Source: Clostridiales bacterium (GTDB taxonomy: Bacteria > Bacillota > Clostridia > Lachnospirales > WRAX01). Taken from it: 19,513 nt of DNA. The stretch covers positions 1 to 19,513 of the forward strand of contig JAISVU010000198.1 in assembly GCA_031271375.1 (NCBI GenBank), read 5' to 3'. The first letter of the stretch is position 1. The number at the start of each line of letters is the position of its first letter. Position numbers and translations under genes: made by a program. Of this stretch, positions 5,092 through 12,531 are shown piece by piece. Under the pieces are notes generated by a model. That model was not told the origin of the DNA. It saw nothing but the letters and a program-made list of their open reading frames with translations, and did not search any database.

Positions 5092-6606
5092 TCAATTATA
5101 AAAGATAGGAACAGCCGGCATAAACCCCAGCAGCTTTTTGTCCATCTCGGCAAGCGCCGCTGTCTTTGCGGCGTAGTCGGTCATTAAGTCTCCCAGGGTG
5201 CAGCGGTATTGAAGGCGGTCAAACTCCGCGTTATAGAAAGCGTCCGGCTTATCGGGATAACCGGACGACCAGCAGGCCAGCGAAGCCCAAATATCCATCG
5301 GGTTATAACCCACCGAACCGAAACCCATCTGATACTCCCCCGTCTTATAGGCAAGATAGGCCTCGTCCGTCTGCTTCAGCTCCAGGTAAAGGTGAAACCT
5401 GCCGGAGCCGAACAGGGACATCCATTGATCCCGTAAGGCTATCGCCATTATTCCCCAGAACTCCTCTTCGCTGAAGCAGGTTATCGTAAGGTCTATCCTC
5501 TGCCCGCCGTTTAAGGCATACGCCTGTTCAAAGAATTCCAGGGCCAGGGCGGGGTCATACCCGCCGCCCAGCGACACGGGCAAGTCCCCGTACCGGGGCA
5601 TCGCCTCTTTCAGCGGGTCTCCGACCCGCGCGTCCCGGGGGATGAAGGAAGCGGAGGGCGATAAGTTCAGGTTAAGGGGCGGCTTTAGATTGCCCATGAC
5701 CTCCTTAACGGATTCTACCGCCGAGGCCCGGTCTATGCCGTAATAAAGGGCCTGCCTGAGACTATCGCCGATATACGCGGGGTTCAAATAAACAAACCAC
5801 GGAACGCTCACGTCCCCGGGCGGCTCCGCGTCCTCCGCAAAGCGCAGCTCAATCACCTCGTCGGCATATTTATAGGCGTTGGGATAATAATAATTCTTCT
5901 CCAGCGTCATCCCCTCCCCCGGGAGATACCGCAAAACCTTATAAGGGCCGCTGACCGGGGCGTATTCCGGATCATAGTCCCCAGCCTCAAGGATATCGGG
6001 ATGGGGCAGCATTATATTAAGCGCCATTAAGCCTACAGGGGAAGCGGCCGGTTCTTCCAGCGTGAAGCGCAGGGTCAGTCTGTTTGGCGCGTCAATGCCC
6101 ACATCCTCCCAGGATACGCCCGGCTCGCCCGTCGCGTATGCCCTTGCCCCCGTGATTTTAACGGCAGTCCAGAACCGGCTTGCGGAAGGATATGCCTTTG
6201 CGGGGTTCAGCCACGCCTTCAGCGCCTCCACGAACGAGAACGCGTCTATATCCGTGCCGTCGCTGAATTTAAGCCCGCCGCGTATGCGGAAAGTCCAGAT
6301 TAACCCGTCATTACTGAGCGCGGGCAGGCCCTCCGCCAGAGCCCCCGAAAACCGCAGCGTCCGGTCGGGGCCTTCCGGGTCCTGTTCAACCAGGGTTCCC
6401 GTTATATGACGGGTGATGAACCGGTCCGTCCCGTTCCCGTCCGTAAGCGCGGCAAAAGGATCAAACACACCGATCGGGGCGGCAATATAGTTATATGGCT
6501 CAGGAAGCGCCGGGGCCGCCGGGGCGTCCTCCGCCGAATCCGCGCCGCAGGCGGAAAGGAGCAGGAATAAAGCCATTAATAGCAGAAAAACCTTAAATTT
6601 ATTCAT
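5092..6606 (-). CDS. Family-5 extracellular solute-binding lipoprotein (peptide/nickel type)
   Basis: This is the binding component of an ABC importer of the oligopeptide/nickel (SBP_bac_5) family. It would be anchored outside the membrane by lipidation. The N-terminus has a basic start, a hydrophobic core and the lipobox LLLSAC, with Cys20 as the modified residue. Family-like stretches include the FRIRGGLKFSDG segment near residue 110, the SGPYKVLRYLPGEG segment, and an LRQALYYGIDRASAV stretch. The 504-aa length is normal. No permease or ATPase genes are adjacent, so it is an orphan that must share a distant transporter or act as a sensor. ATG 6606 is the only plausible start, because an in-frame stop lies just upstream. 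No ribosome binding site precedes it, and the best promoter would begin the mRNA at the ATG itself. It converges with cheB across a 32-bp gap. Confidence 0.88.
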   Translation of the reverse strand: MNKFKVFLLLMALFLLLSACGADSAEDAPAAPALPEPYNYIAAPIGVFDPFAALTDGNGTDRFITRHITGTLVEQDPEGPDRTLRFSGALAEGLPALSNDGLIWTFRIRGGLKFSDGTDIDAFSFVEALKAWLNPAKAYPSASRFWTAVKITGARAYATGEPGVSWEDVGIDAPNRLTLRFTLEEPAASPVGLMALNIMLPHPDILEAGDYDPEYAPVSGPYKVLRYLPGEGMTLEKNYYYPNAYKYADEVIELRFAEDAEPPGDVSVPWFVYLNPAYIGDSLRQALYYGIDRASAVESVKEVMGNLKPPLNLNLSPSASFIPRDARVGDPLKEAMPRYGDLPVSLGGGYDPALALEFFEQAYALNGGQRIDLTITCFSEEEFWGIMAIALRDQWMSLFGSGRFHLYLELKQTDEAYLAYKTGEYQMGFGSVGYNPMDIWASLACWSSGYPDKPDAFYNAEFDRLQYRCTLGDLMTDYAAKTAALAEMDKKLLGFMPAVPIFYN

Positions 6607-6612
6607 AACAAT

Positions 6613-6641
6613 ATTTTAATTCTTTTCTTTACCGTTGTCCA
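6613..6641 (-). promoter_or_regulatory. Promoter of the solute-binding lipoprotein, possibly leaderless
   Basis: On the minus strand, TGGACA (6641-6636), a 17-nt spacer and TAAAAT (6618-6613) each match the consensus at five of six positions. Only six bases separate the -10 from the ATG at 6606, so the predicted start falls at or next to the initiation codon. Confidence 0.5.
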
Positions 6642-6642
6642 G

Positions 6643-6651
6643 TGGTATAAT
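6643..6651 (+). promoter_or_regulatory. Extended -10 promoter for the toxin-antitoxin pair
   Basis: TGGTATAAT is a consensus extended -10 (TGn plus TATAAT) with no good -35 at normal distance. It lies about 38 bp before the ATG at 6689 and directly abuts the -35 of the divergent lipoprotein promoter. Autoregulation by the antitoxin would be typical, but no obvious palindromic operator was found. Confidence 0.55.
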
Positions 6652-6688
6652 GTATCTATTGGAATTAGCGAACTAAACGGGGGCAGAC

Positions 6689-7009
6689 ATGATTGATATC
6701 AGCGATATAAGAAAGTTTTGTGAAAATAATGCGTTGCGATGGACAAATCACGCTCTTTTAAGGTTGGTTAAACGCAGCCTAAATACTGATGACGTTGTAC
6801 ATGCCCTGATGAACGGCGTAATTATAGAGCAGTATCCCAATGACTATCCTTACCCAAGCTGTTTGGTTTTAGGAAGCGACGAAAAATCACAGACATTACA
6901 CGTTGTATGTGCGATAGGCGATATGGAGTTATGGCTTATAACTGCTTATAGGCCGAATGTAAATGAATGGTCGTATGACTTTAAATCCAGGAGGGAGGCT
7001 TCAAAATGA
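6689..7009 (+). CDS. DUF4258 protein, probable toxin of a toxin-antitoxin pair
   Basis: This 106-aa protein has the DUF4258 pattern: an N-terminal helix with W-T-N-H-A-x-x-R (His21, Arg25) and a basic K-R, then IIEQYPNDYPYPSCLVLG, then LHVVCAIGD and LWLITAYRPN near residues 70-90. Such proteins are small and are often found with YgiT-type zinc-finger partners. By gene context they are regarded as mRNA-interferase-like toxins, but the biochemistry is not established from sequence. A GGGGG stretch 6-7 bases before the ATG serves as ribosome binding site. Its stop overlaps the start of the next gene by four bases (ATGA), implying translational coupling. Base composition is clearly more AT-rich than the flanking genes, suggesting acquisition. 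The family call is strong; the toxin role is inference. Confidence 0.82.
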   Translation: MIDISDIRKFCENNALRWTNHALLRLVKRSLNTDDVVHALMNGVIIEQYPNDYPYPSCLVLGSDEKSQTLHVVCAIGDMELWLITAYRPNVNEWSYDFKSRREASK

Positions 7010-7236
7010 TTTGCCTCATGTGTAAAGGACGCCTTATTGATAAATTGACGACATTTATGGTCGATATCGAAAACAGCATAATAATCATCAAAAACGTACC
7101 CTCGCAGGTATGCGATCAATGCGGTGAAATATCGTATACGCATGATGTTTCGCGGCAAATTGAGCGAATTGTAAACTCGCTGCGTTCTTCCATTACTGAG
7201 ATAGCCGTTGTAAGCTATCCGGGGGAAGCGGCATAA
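7006..7236 (+). CDS. YgiT-type zinc-finger protein, probable antitoxin (no HTH domain)
   Basis: This 76-aa partner of the DUF4258 gene begins inside its stop codon. Two CxxC pairs (Cys3/Cys6 and Cys36/Cys39) form a zinc ribbon placed almost exactly as in the N-terminal, toxin-binding domain of MqsA. A helix with SRQIERIV follows, then the short EIAVVSYPG tail seen in stand-alone YgiT proteins. Unlike E. coli MqsA (about 131 aa) it lacks the C-terminal HTH DNA-binding domain, so it may neutralise the toxin without acting as a classical repressor, or need another factor. A GGAGGGAGG ribosome binding site lies in the 3' end of the toxin gene. The zinc-ribbon assignment is strong; antitoxin activity is inferred from the pairing. 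Confidence 0.83.
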   Translation: MICLMCKGRLIDKLTTFMVDIENSIIIIKNVPSQVCDQCGEISYTHDVSRQIERIVNSLRSSITEIAVVSYPGEAA

Positions 7237-7256
7237 TATTCAATGGGAGATATCAT

Positions 7257-8522
7257 ATGACCTGCGCCGACCGCTCCGCCATCGACACTTATATGTACGA
7301 GCAAATGAAGGACAGCGCCTATGACCGGCACCATGTAAGCCGGGTGCTTGATTTGGCGCTGGACATCGCGGAGTGTGAGCCGGACGCGGATACGGACATT
7401 CTTACCGCCGCCGCACTGCTCCACGACATCGGCAGGGGGAAGCAGTTCGAAAACCCGGAAATCTGCCACGCCGCCGCAGGCGGCGAAATGGCCGAAGCCT
7501 TCCTGCTGTCCCTGGGCTGGCCGGAAGAAAGGGCCGCGCATGTACGGGCCTGTATCGCGTCGCACAAGTACCAGGGCGCCGCCAAGCCCGAAACGATCGA
7601 GGCGAAAATCCTCTTCGACGCCGATAAACTGGACGTCTGCGGCGCGATAGGCATAGCGCGGACGCTTCTATACGCCGGGCAGATAGGGGATCCCTTATAC
7701 CGGCGCGGCATGTGGGACAAGATTATTACGGGGGGCGGCGGAGACGAATCCTCGTCGTTTATCGAGGAATACCATTATAAACTCAAGCGGATGTATGACG
7801 GGTTCTACACCGGCCGCGCAAAGGAAATAGGAGCGGAGCGCCGGAAAACCGCGGAGGGCTTTTATAACGGACTTGCGAAGGAGCTGGGTATGCCAAAGCC
7901 GAAAATAACCTGTATCGGGCACAGCGGTTTCTTGGTGGAACTGCCCGGGGTAAATTTAATCTTCGATTATTACACCGACAAGAAAGACATTATAACGCCG
8001 GGGCTGTTTAAGAACAAGACAACCTGCGTGTTCGTTTCCCATAACCACGCGGACCATTACAACAAAGAGATATTCAACTGGCGCGGGTACGGGCAGGTTT
8101 TCTATATCCTGGACAAAGACTGCGATACCCACGGCATGGGCGAAGTAATAAAAGTAAGGGACGACAAGATCATCTTCATCACCGGTCAAATCCGTGCGAA
8201 GGCTTTCGGTTCCACGGACGAGGGGGTATCCTTCCTGGTAAACGCCTCCGGCTGTACCGTGTTCCACGCGGGGGATTTAAACGACTGGTACTGGGAGGAC
8301 GAATCAACCCGGGAAGAGCTGGCGGCCGACGAAGAACGCTACCTCGGCATTATAAGAGGGCTGGAAAACGCGGATATCGACGTAGCCTTCATCCCGAGAG
8401 ACCCGCGCCTCGGGCGCAACGCGGATCGCGGCATCCGGTTCTTTGAGGAGATCGTAAAACCCGCGAGGATTATCCCAATGCACTTTCCCGGAAACGACGG
8501 AACGGATTACAGCGAACAGTGA
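7257..8522 (+). CDS. HD-domain phosphohydrolase fused to metallo-beta-lactamase-fold hydrolase
   Basis: This is one 421-aa open frame with two hydrolase domains. Residues 1 to about 212 form an HD domain: His25/His26, the HD pair His56-Asp57 in LLHDIGRGK, a later His near 104 (ASHKYQG) and Asp residues in FDADKLD (121-126). It is YedJ/YfbR-like and would act on nucleotides or other phosphoesters. Residues from about 217 to 421 form an MBL fold: HxHxDH with His262, His264, Asp266 and His267 (SHNHADH), then HAGD (His337, Asp340), and His409 in IPMHFPG. Both metal centres look intact. The join (LGMPKPKITCIGH) sits where each domain normally ends or begins, so it looks like a genuine fusion rather than a read error. 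The ribosome binding site TGGGAGA lies 6 nt before the ATG. It follows the antitoxin by 20 nt. Substrates are unknown. Confidence 0.85.
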   Translation: MTCADRSAIDTYMYEQMKDSAYDRHHVSRVLDLALDIAECEPDADTDILTAAALLHDIGRGKQFENPEICHAAAGGEMAEAFLLSLGWPEERAAHVRACIASHKYQGAAKPETIEAKILFDADKLDVCGAIGIARTLLYAGQIGDPLYRRGMWDKIITGGGGDESSSFIEEYHYKLKRMYDGFYTGRAKEIGAERRKTAEGFYNGLAKELGMPKPKITCIGHSGFLVELPGVNLIFDYYTDKKDIITPGLFKNKTTCVFVSHNHADHYNKEIFNWRGYGQVFYILDKDCDTHGMGEVIKVRDDKIIFITGQIRAKAFGSTDEGVSFLVNASGCTVFHAGDLNDWYWEDESTREELAADEERYLGIIRGLENADIDVAFIPRDPRLGRNADRGIRFFEEIVKPARIIPMHFPGNDGTDYSEQ

Positions 8523-8551
8523 ATTATAACATAATGAAAGGCGGAAAAATT

Positions 8552-8920
8552 ATGACGTTCAAGATGGTTCACAGCAATATCAATGTCGCCGACATTGAGC
8601 GCTCCCTGGCTTTTTATAAAAAGGCGCTGGGGATGGAGTGCGTAAGGCGGCGCAAGGCGGAGGACGGTTCGTTCGAGCTGGTTTATATCGCGGACGGAAC
8701 CGGCGGATACGAGCTGGAGCTTACCTGGCTGCGCGACAAGGACGGCCCTTATGACCTGGGCGACAACGAATCCCACATCGCGTTCAGAACCGACGATTAC
8801 GACGCCGCCCATGCCCTGCACAAAGAAATGGGCTGTATCTGCTACGAGAACGAGAAAATGAGACTGTACTTTATAGAAGACCCCGACGGGTACTGGCTGG
8901 AGATTGTGCCGGAGCGGTAA
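8552..8920 (+). CDS. gloA: Glyoxalase I (lactoylglutathione lyase family)
   Basis: This is a 122-aa vicinal-oxygen-chelate protein of the glyoxalase I type, which isomerises the hemithioacetal of methylglyoxal and a thiol. All four metal ligands are present: His7, Glu56, His75 and Glu118. This is nearly the E. coli GloA set (His5, Glu56, His74, Glu122). The motifs NVADIERSLAFYKKALGM, ELELTW, HIAFRTDD and EDPDGYWLEIVPE are typical. The frame is open from a GTG at 8519, but AAAGGCGG at 8537-8544 is correctly spaced for ATG 8552, where homology starts. It lies 29 nt after the HD-MBL gene and is probably cotranscribed. The thiol cofactor in this organism is not known. Glyoxalase II enzymes are MBL-fold proteins, but the upstream MBL domain does not look like GloB, so a pathway link is speculative. 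Confidence 0.92.
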   Translation: MTFKMVHSNINVADIERSLAFYKKALGMECVRRRKAEDGSFELVYIADGTGGYELELTWLRDKDGPYDLGDNESHIAFRTDDYDAAHALHKEMGCICYENEKMRLYFIEDPDGYWLEIVPER

Positions 8921-8949
8921 TACTTATTCACATAATGGGGGAACGCGAG

Positions 8950-10905
8950 ATGAAGGTTAGAATCCTTTCTTTTATCGTATTATTAACGGTGTTTTTCACA
9001 TCCGCCGGTTTCATGGATAACGCTTTCCCGGATACCGGCGGCGATGGCCTTACATTCTCCGACCTTGAGGGGATGGTTTTTACGTTGTCCAGCGGCGCTG
9101 GCGCGTGGATAACCGAGGTTGAGTTCCTTGCCGGCGGGGCTTTCACCGGGCGGCACTGGGATTCCGACATGGGGGACACAGGCCCCGAATATCCCGAAGG
9201 GACGCGGTATTTCTGCTCCTTCAGCGGCAGGTTTGCCGCGCTGGAGCAAATAGGCCCATTTGAATATTCGATGATATGCGAGTCATTGGAGCAGGAAGGC
9301 ACTGCCGGGGAAGAAGAGTTCGCGGACGGGGTGAGATATATAACTGCCGACCCTTACGGATTAGGCAGCTCCGATAAGTTTTACCTGTATCTGCCGGGAA
9401 GCGCCGCCGCAGACCTCCCCGAAGGCTTTATGCAGTGGGTCGAAGCGCCGCAAGGCATGTCTTATGAGGATATCGAGGAACTTGATTTATATGGGCTGTA
9501 TAACGTATCGCAGGAGCTGGGGTTAATAGGGCCGGGCGGATATACGGAAAAGGCGCTGCGCGAAGCGGTGTCCGCAGCCTCCGGCGAGGAAATCCTGATG
9601 TTCGAGTACGCCGATTTTGACGGCAACGGGGTGCTGGAAGCCTTCGCCTTCACCGGCGTTGAAGACGAAGACGAGGGAACCGTGGACGGCCGCTTGTGGT
9701 TTACGGACGGAGTGAACACGCCGGAGGAACTGGCCAGCGGTTATTACTGGTCGGTCGACAATCATTTTACCGTTGACAGGCAGCGCTTTATTGTGCTGGA
9801 GTTCTACTACACTACCGCTTCTGTTTCCTTTGTGTACGGCGTAAGGGACGGCAAGCCCTATGAGCTGGCCGGTCAAATATTCGGCGGTAATCTAAACTTT
9901 ACCGACAATGACAATATAACCGTTGTACTGGACGCCTACGACGGGTCATACGACAAATCAATGGGCTTTTCCACCGGCCATACGTGGAAGGCTTACTATC
10001 TGTTCTGGAACAACGGCTTCAAGGAATACGCCGGGATAAGCATTACGGAAGAGGAGTTTTTGAAATACGAGGGAGCCTCCGCGGTTCTGGATGAGATTAA
10101 GGAAAGCGGCTTTGAAGTGACGGATATCATCTGCCGCGCCAACGGGATTATTAGCATTAATCTCGAAACCGAGGACGAAAGCTCCATTAAATATGAGAAC
10201 ATTACGCTGACGACAGACGGCGGCGCCGTTAATGTTATGGGGCGTAACGAAGGCGTCTATTACGCCGTTATCAATGAGGACATCGCCGTATACCCGCCGG
10301 TCTATTATGAGAACCTTTACAACGGCTTCGCCGAATCATTGGAGTGGGCCGACGGAAGTGAGCTTGAGGACTGGGGAACGGATATAACAAGCCTTGAGAT
10401 AACACGCTTTGAGATAATGGATTTAGACGGCGACAGCGTGCCGGAGCTGCTGATGGACGCATTTACCGGCGGCGAAACGCGGAACGGCGGGATGTCGGGG
10501 CTGTACCGTATAGACGGCTCGGAGGTCGTACAGCTGCTGGAAGGCTTCCTCACCGGGGGTTCGTTAGGCGGCGATTATATCCGTCATTGCACAGACACCT
10601 GGGCAGCGGAACCTATGATAGCCCTGACGGGCCGTGCAGGAGGGTTCGGCGGGACGGCTTCCTGGTCGGAGTTCTATGCTTTCAGGGACGGGGAGTTAGC
10701 GAAGATAACCGAGATATTCCAGATGGAGCAGCAGCGGCAGAATTACGGCGAGGATGAGCTGACAGACCCCGGGCTTTATTATACCGACGAAAACGGATCG
10801 CCGGAGGATACGGACTATATCACGATCTACGAAGTGGACGGCGAACGGGTTGCGGCGGAGGACTACGCGATAGTGAATGACAGGTATGTAATTACCGAAG
10901 AATAG
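8950..10905 (+). CDS. Large secreted protein with DxDG acidic motifs, function unknown
   Basis: This 651-aa protein has a Sec-type signal (MKVRILSFIVLLTVFFTSAG) and no lipobox, so it is probably exported and released. The N-terminal part (about residues 30-160) has a beta-rich pattern with TFSDLEG, AGAWITEVEF, DSDMGDTG and DPYGLGSSDKFYLYLPG, which I know from hypothetical clostridial secreted proteins. Two acidic motifs follow: D222-F-D-G-N-G-V-L-E230 and D491-L-D-G-D-S-V-P-E499. They resemble dockerin/FG-GAP-type calcium loops and are each followed by hydrophobic strands, suggesting a repeated beta domain. Overall it is very acidic. The ORF can begin at 8935, but GGGGGAA at 8937-8943 is the ribosome binding site for ATG 8950, which gives a clean signal peptide. 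It lies 29 nt after gloA, so is likely in the same unit. No enzyme family was recognised. Confidence 0.75.
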   Translation: MKVRILSFIVLLTVFFTSAGFMDNAFPDTGGDGLTFSDLEGMVFTLSSGAGAWITEVEFLAGGAFTGRHWDSDMGDTGPEYPEGTRYFCSFSGRFAALEQIGPFEYSMICESLEQEGTAGEEEFADGVRYITADPYGLGSSDKFYLYLPGSAAADLPEGFMQWVEAPQGMSYEDIEELDLYGLYNVSQELGLIGPGGYTEKALREAVSAASGEEILMFEYADFDGNGVLEAFAFTGVEDEDEGTVDGRLWFTDGVNTPEELASGYYWSVDNHFTVDRQRFIVLEFYYTTASVSFVYGVRDGKPYELAGQIFGGNLNFTDNDNITVVLDAYDGSYDKSMGFSTGHTWKAYYLFWNNGFKEYAGISITEEEFLKYEGASAVLDEIKESGFEVTDIICRANGIISINLETEDESSIKYENITLTTDGGAVNVMGRNEGVYYAVINEDIAVYPPVYYENLYNGFAESLEWADGSELEDWGTDITSLEITRFEIMDLDGDSVPELLMDAFTGGETRNGGMSGLYRIDGSEVVQLLEGFLTGGSLGGDYIRHCTDTWAAEPMIALTGRAGGFGGTASWSEFYAFRDGELAKITEIFQMEQQRQNYGEDELTDPGLYYTDENGSPEDTDYITIYEVDGERVAAEDYAIVNDRYVITEE

Positions 10906-10909
10906 CATG

Positions 10910-12526
10910 TTATAGCACGCTATGGACGATTCGCCCGCCTAAGACCGTCATCACAGCCTCGGTATCCTTTATAGCTTCCGTTTCTTCATTGAATATGTTT
11001 CGTGAAAGCATTACCATATCGGCGTAATAACCGGGTTTTATCATGCCCTTTATATGCTCTTCAAATGTCGCATAAGCCCCGTCCGCAGTGTACGCCGTCA
11101 CGGCGCCGCTTACGGATAGGGCTTCGTTTATATTAAAGCCTCCCTGGGGATAACCGTCCAGGCCTTTCCTTGATACGGCGCAGTAAAGATTATGAAAGGG
11201 GTTGAATGATTCCACCGGGCAGTCGGTGCCGAACGGCGTGCGCGAGCCCAGCTCCCTAAGGGTTCTGAAGGCGTAGCTGGTGGCGGCGAGCGAACCCACG
11301 CGGTCAGGCGCGATACGGCTGTCCGCGTGTATAAATACCGGCTGCACATAGGCCATAACGCCTAAATCCTTAAACCGGTTTAGCAGTGCCCTGTCCGTAA
11401 TTTGCGCGTGTACGACGCCGTGCCTTACGTTTTTACCCGGATATTCCTTTTGCGCCGCCTCAAAACTGTCTAAAACCATTTCGATAGCCCCGTCGCCTAT
11501 TGCGTGAACCGCTAGGCTCCGCCCCGACGCGTGGGCGGTCTTTACCAGCGCCGCCAGCTCCGCGTACTCATAAACGGAAACCCCGCGTGTACCGGGCTTG
11601 TCCGCGTAGCCGTCGCGCAAAAGGGCCGTCCGCGCCCCTAATGACCCGTCCGCGAGGAGCTTGACCGGCCCGAGCCGGAACATGCTGCGCAGGTTCCCGG
11701 GCGGCTGCGGCAGCGCGAGTATCGTTTCAAGCTCCGCCATATTATGCGCGTGGCATTGCTCCGCCGCCCGGAAGCCGAGCTTCCCTTCCGCCGCAAGCTC
11801 GGTATACGCGGCGCATACATCCGTAGGGCGCAGGATCCCGCCGAAATCGTCGGTCTGTATCGAGGTTATGCCCATCTTTTGCAAATCCGGCGCGGCCGAA
11901 AGAATCAAGTCTTTGATAGCGTCTTTCTCCAGCGGCTTTCGGTTCGCTTTTGCCAGCTGGATAGCGTTCTCGGTAAGAACCCCGGTCGGTTCCCCTCCGG
12001 GACGGCGCAGAATCTCCCCGCCCGCCGGGTCTGGGGTTTCCTTAGTGATACCCGCCCGCGTAAGAGCCATGCTGTTTAAGACCCACACATGCCCGCAAGC
12101 CCGGGAGATATAAATAGGATGCGCCGTCGATACCAGGTCCAGGTCATGCCTGTTCGGAATGGTTTTTACATCAAAGTAATCCTGATTAAAGCCCCATCCG
12201 CGCACCTCCGCGCCGGGAGCGGCGTCCTTCTTCTTGATATGGGTTTTCAACGCGGTATGTAAATCATCTAAAGAACGGACGGCGGTCAAATCCGCGCCGT
12301 CCGTCAACGTGGCGTAGTTAAGCATGTGCATATGCGAATCGTTAAAGCCCGGGATAACGCAGCGGCCCCCGGCGTTTATAACTGCGGTAGACGGGTTTCT
12401 CAATTCGAGAACCTCGCTGTCACTCCCGCATACCGCGATTAATCCATCCCTAATTCCTACGGAGGAAACCCTGGGCTGGGCGGCGTCCATCGTGCGTATA
12501 TCCGCGTTATATATGATTAAGTCCAT
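10910..12526 (-). CDS. YtcJ-like metal-dependent amidohydrolase
   Basis: This 538-aa amidohydrolase-superfamily protein (Amidohydro_3 type) would be a cytoplasmic hydrolase of amide/formamide or related bonds. The N-terminal beta part leads into the metal motif of strand 1, PGFNDSHMH (His65, His67). Later come HAIGDG (His341) and GTDCPVESFNPFHNLYCAVSR (Asp435), with an RHGVVHAQ stretch between them carrying further His ligands. Length and order match YtcJ and N-substituted formamide deformylase relatives. The true substrate cannot be read from sequence, and many relatives are misnamed. The ATG lies five bases after the stop of the 242-aa gene with only a weak ribosome binding site, suggesting translational coupling in a two-gene leftward operon. 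It meets the secreted-protein gene tail to tail with a 4-bp gap. Confidence 0.9.
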   Translation of the reverse strand: MDLIIYNADIRTMDAAQPRVSSVGIRDGLIAVCGSDSEVLELRNPSTAVINAGGRCVIPGFNDSHMHMLNYATLTDGADLTAVRSLDDLHTALKTHIKKKDAAPGAEVRGWGFNQDYFDVKTIPNRHDLDLVSTAHPIYISRACGHVWVLNSMALTRAGITKETPDPAGGEILRRPGGEPTGVLTENAIQLAKANRKPLEKDAIKDLILSAAPDLQKMGITSIQTDDFGGILRPTDVCAAYTELAAEGKLGFRAAEQCHAHNMAELETILALPQPPGNLRSMFRLGPVKLLADGSLGARTALLRDGYADKPGTRGVSVYEYAELAALVKTAHASGRSLAVHAIGDGAIEMVLDSFEAAQKEYPGKNVRHGVVHAQITDRALLNRFKDLGVMAYVQPVFIHADSRIAPDRVGSLAATSYAFRTLRELGSRTPFGTDCPVESFNPFHNLYCAVSRKGLDGYPQGGFNINEALSVSGAVTAYTADGAYATFEEHIKGMIKPGYYADMVMLSRNIFNEETEAIKDTEAVMTVLGGRIVHSVL

Positions 12527-12531
12527 GTGAA

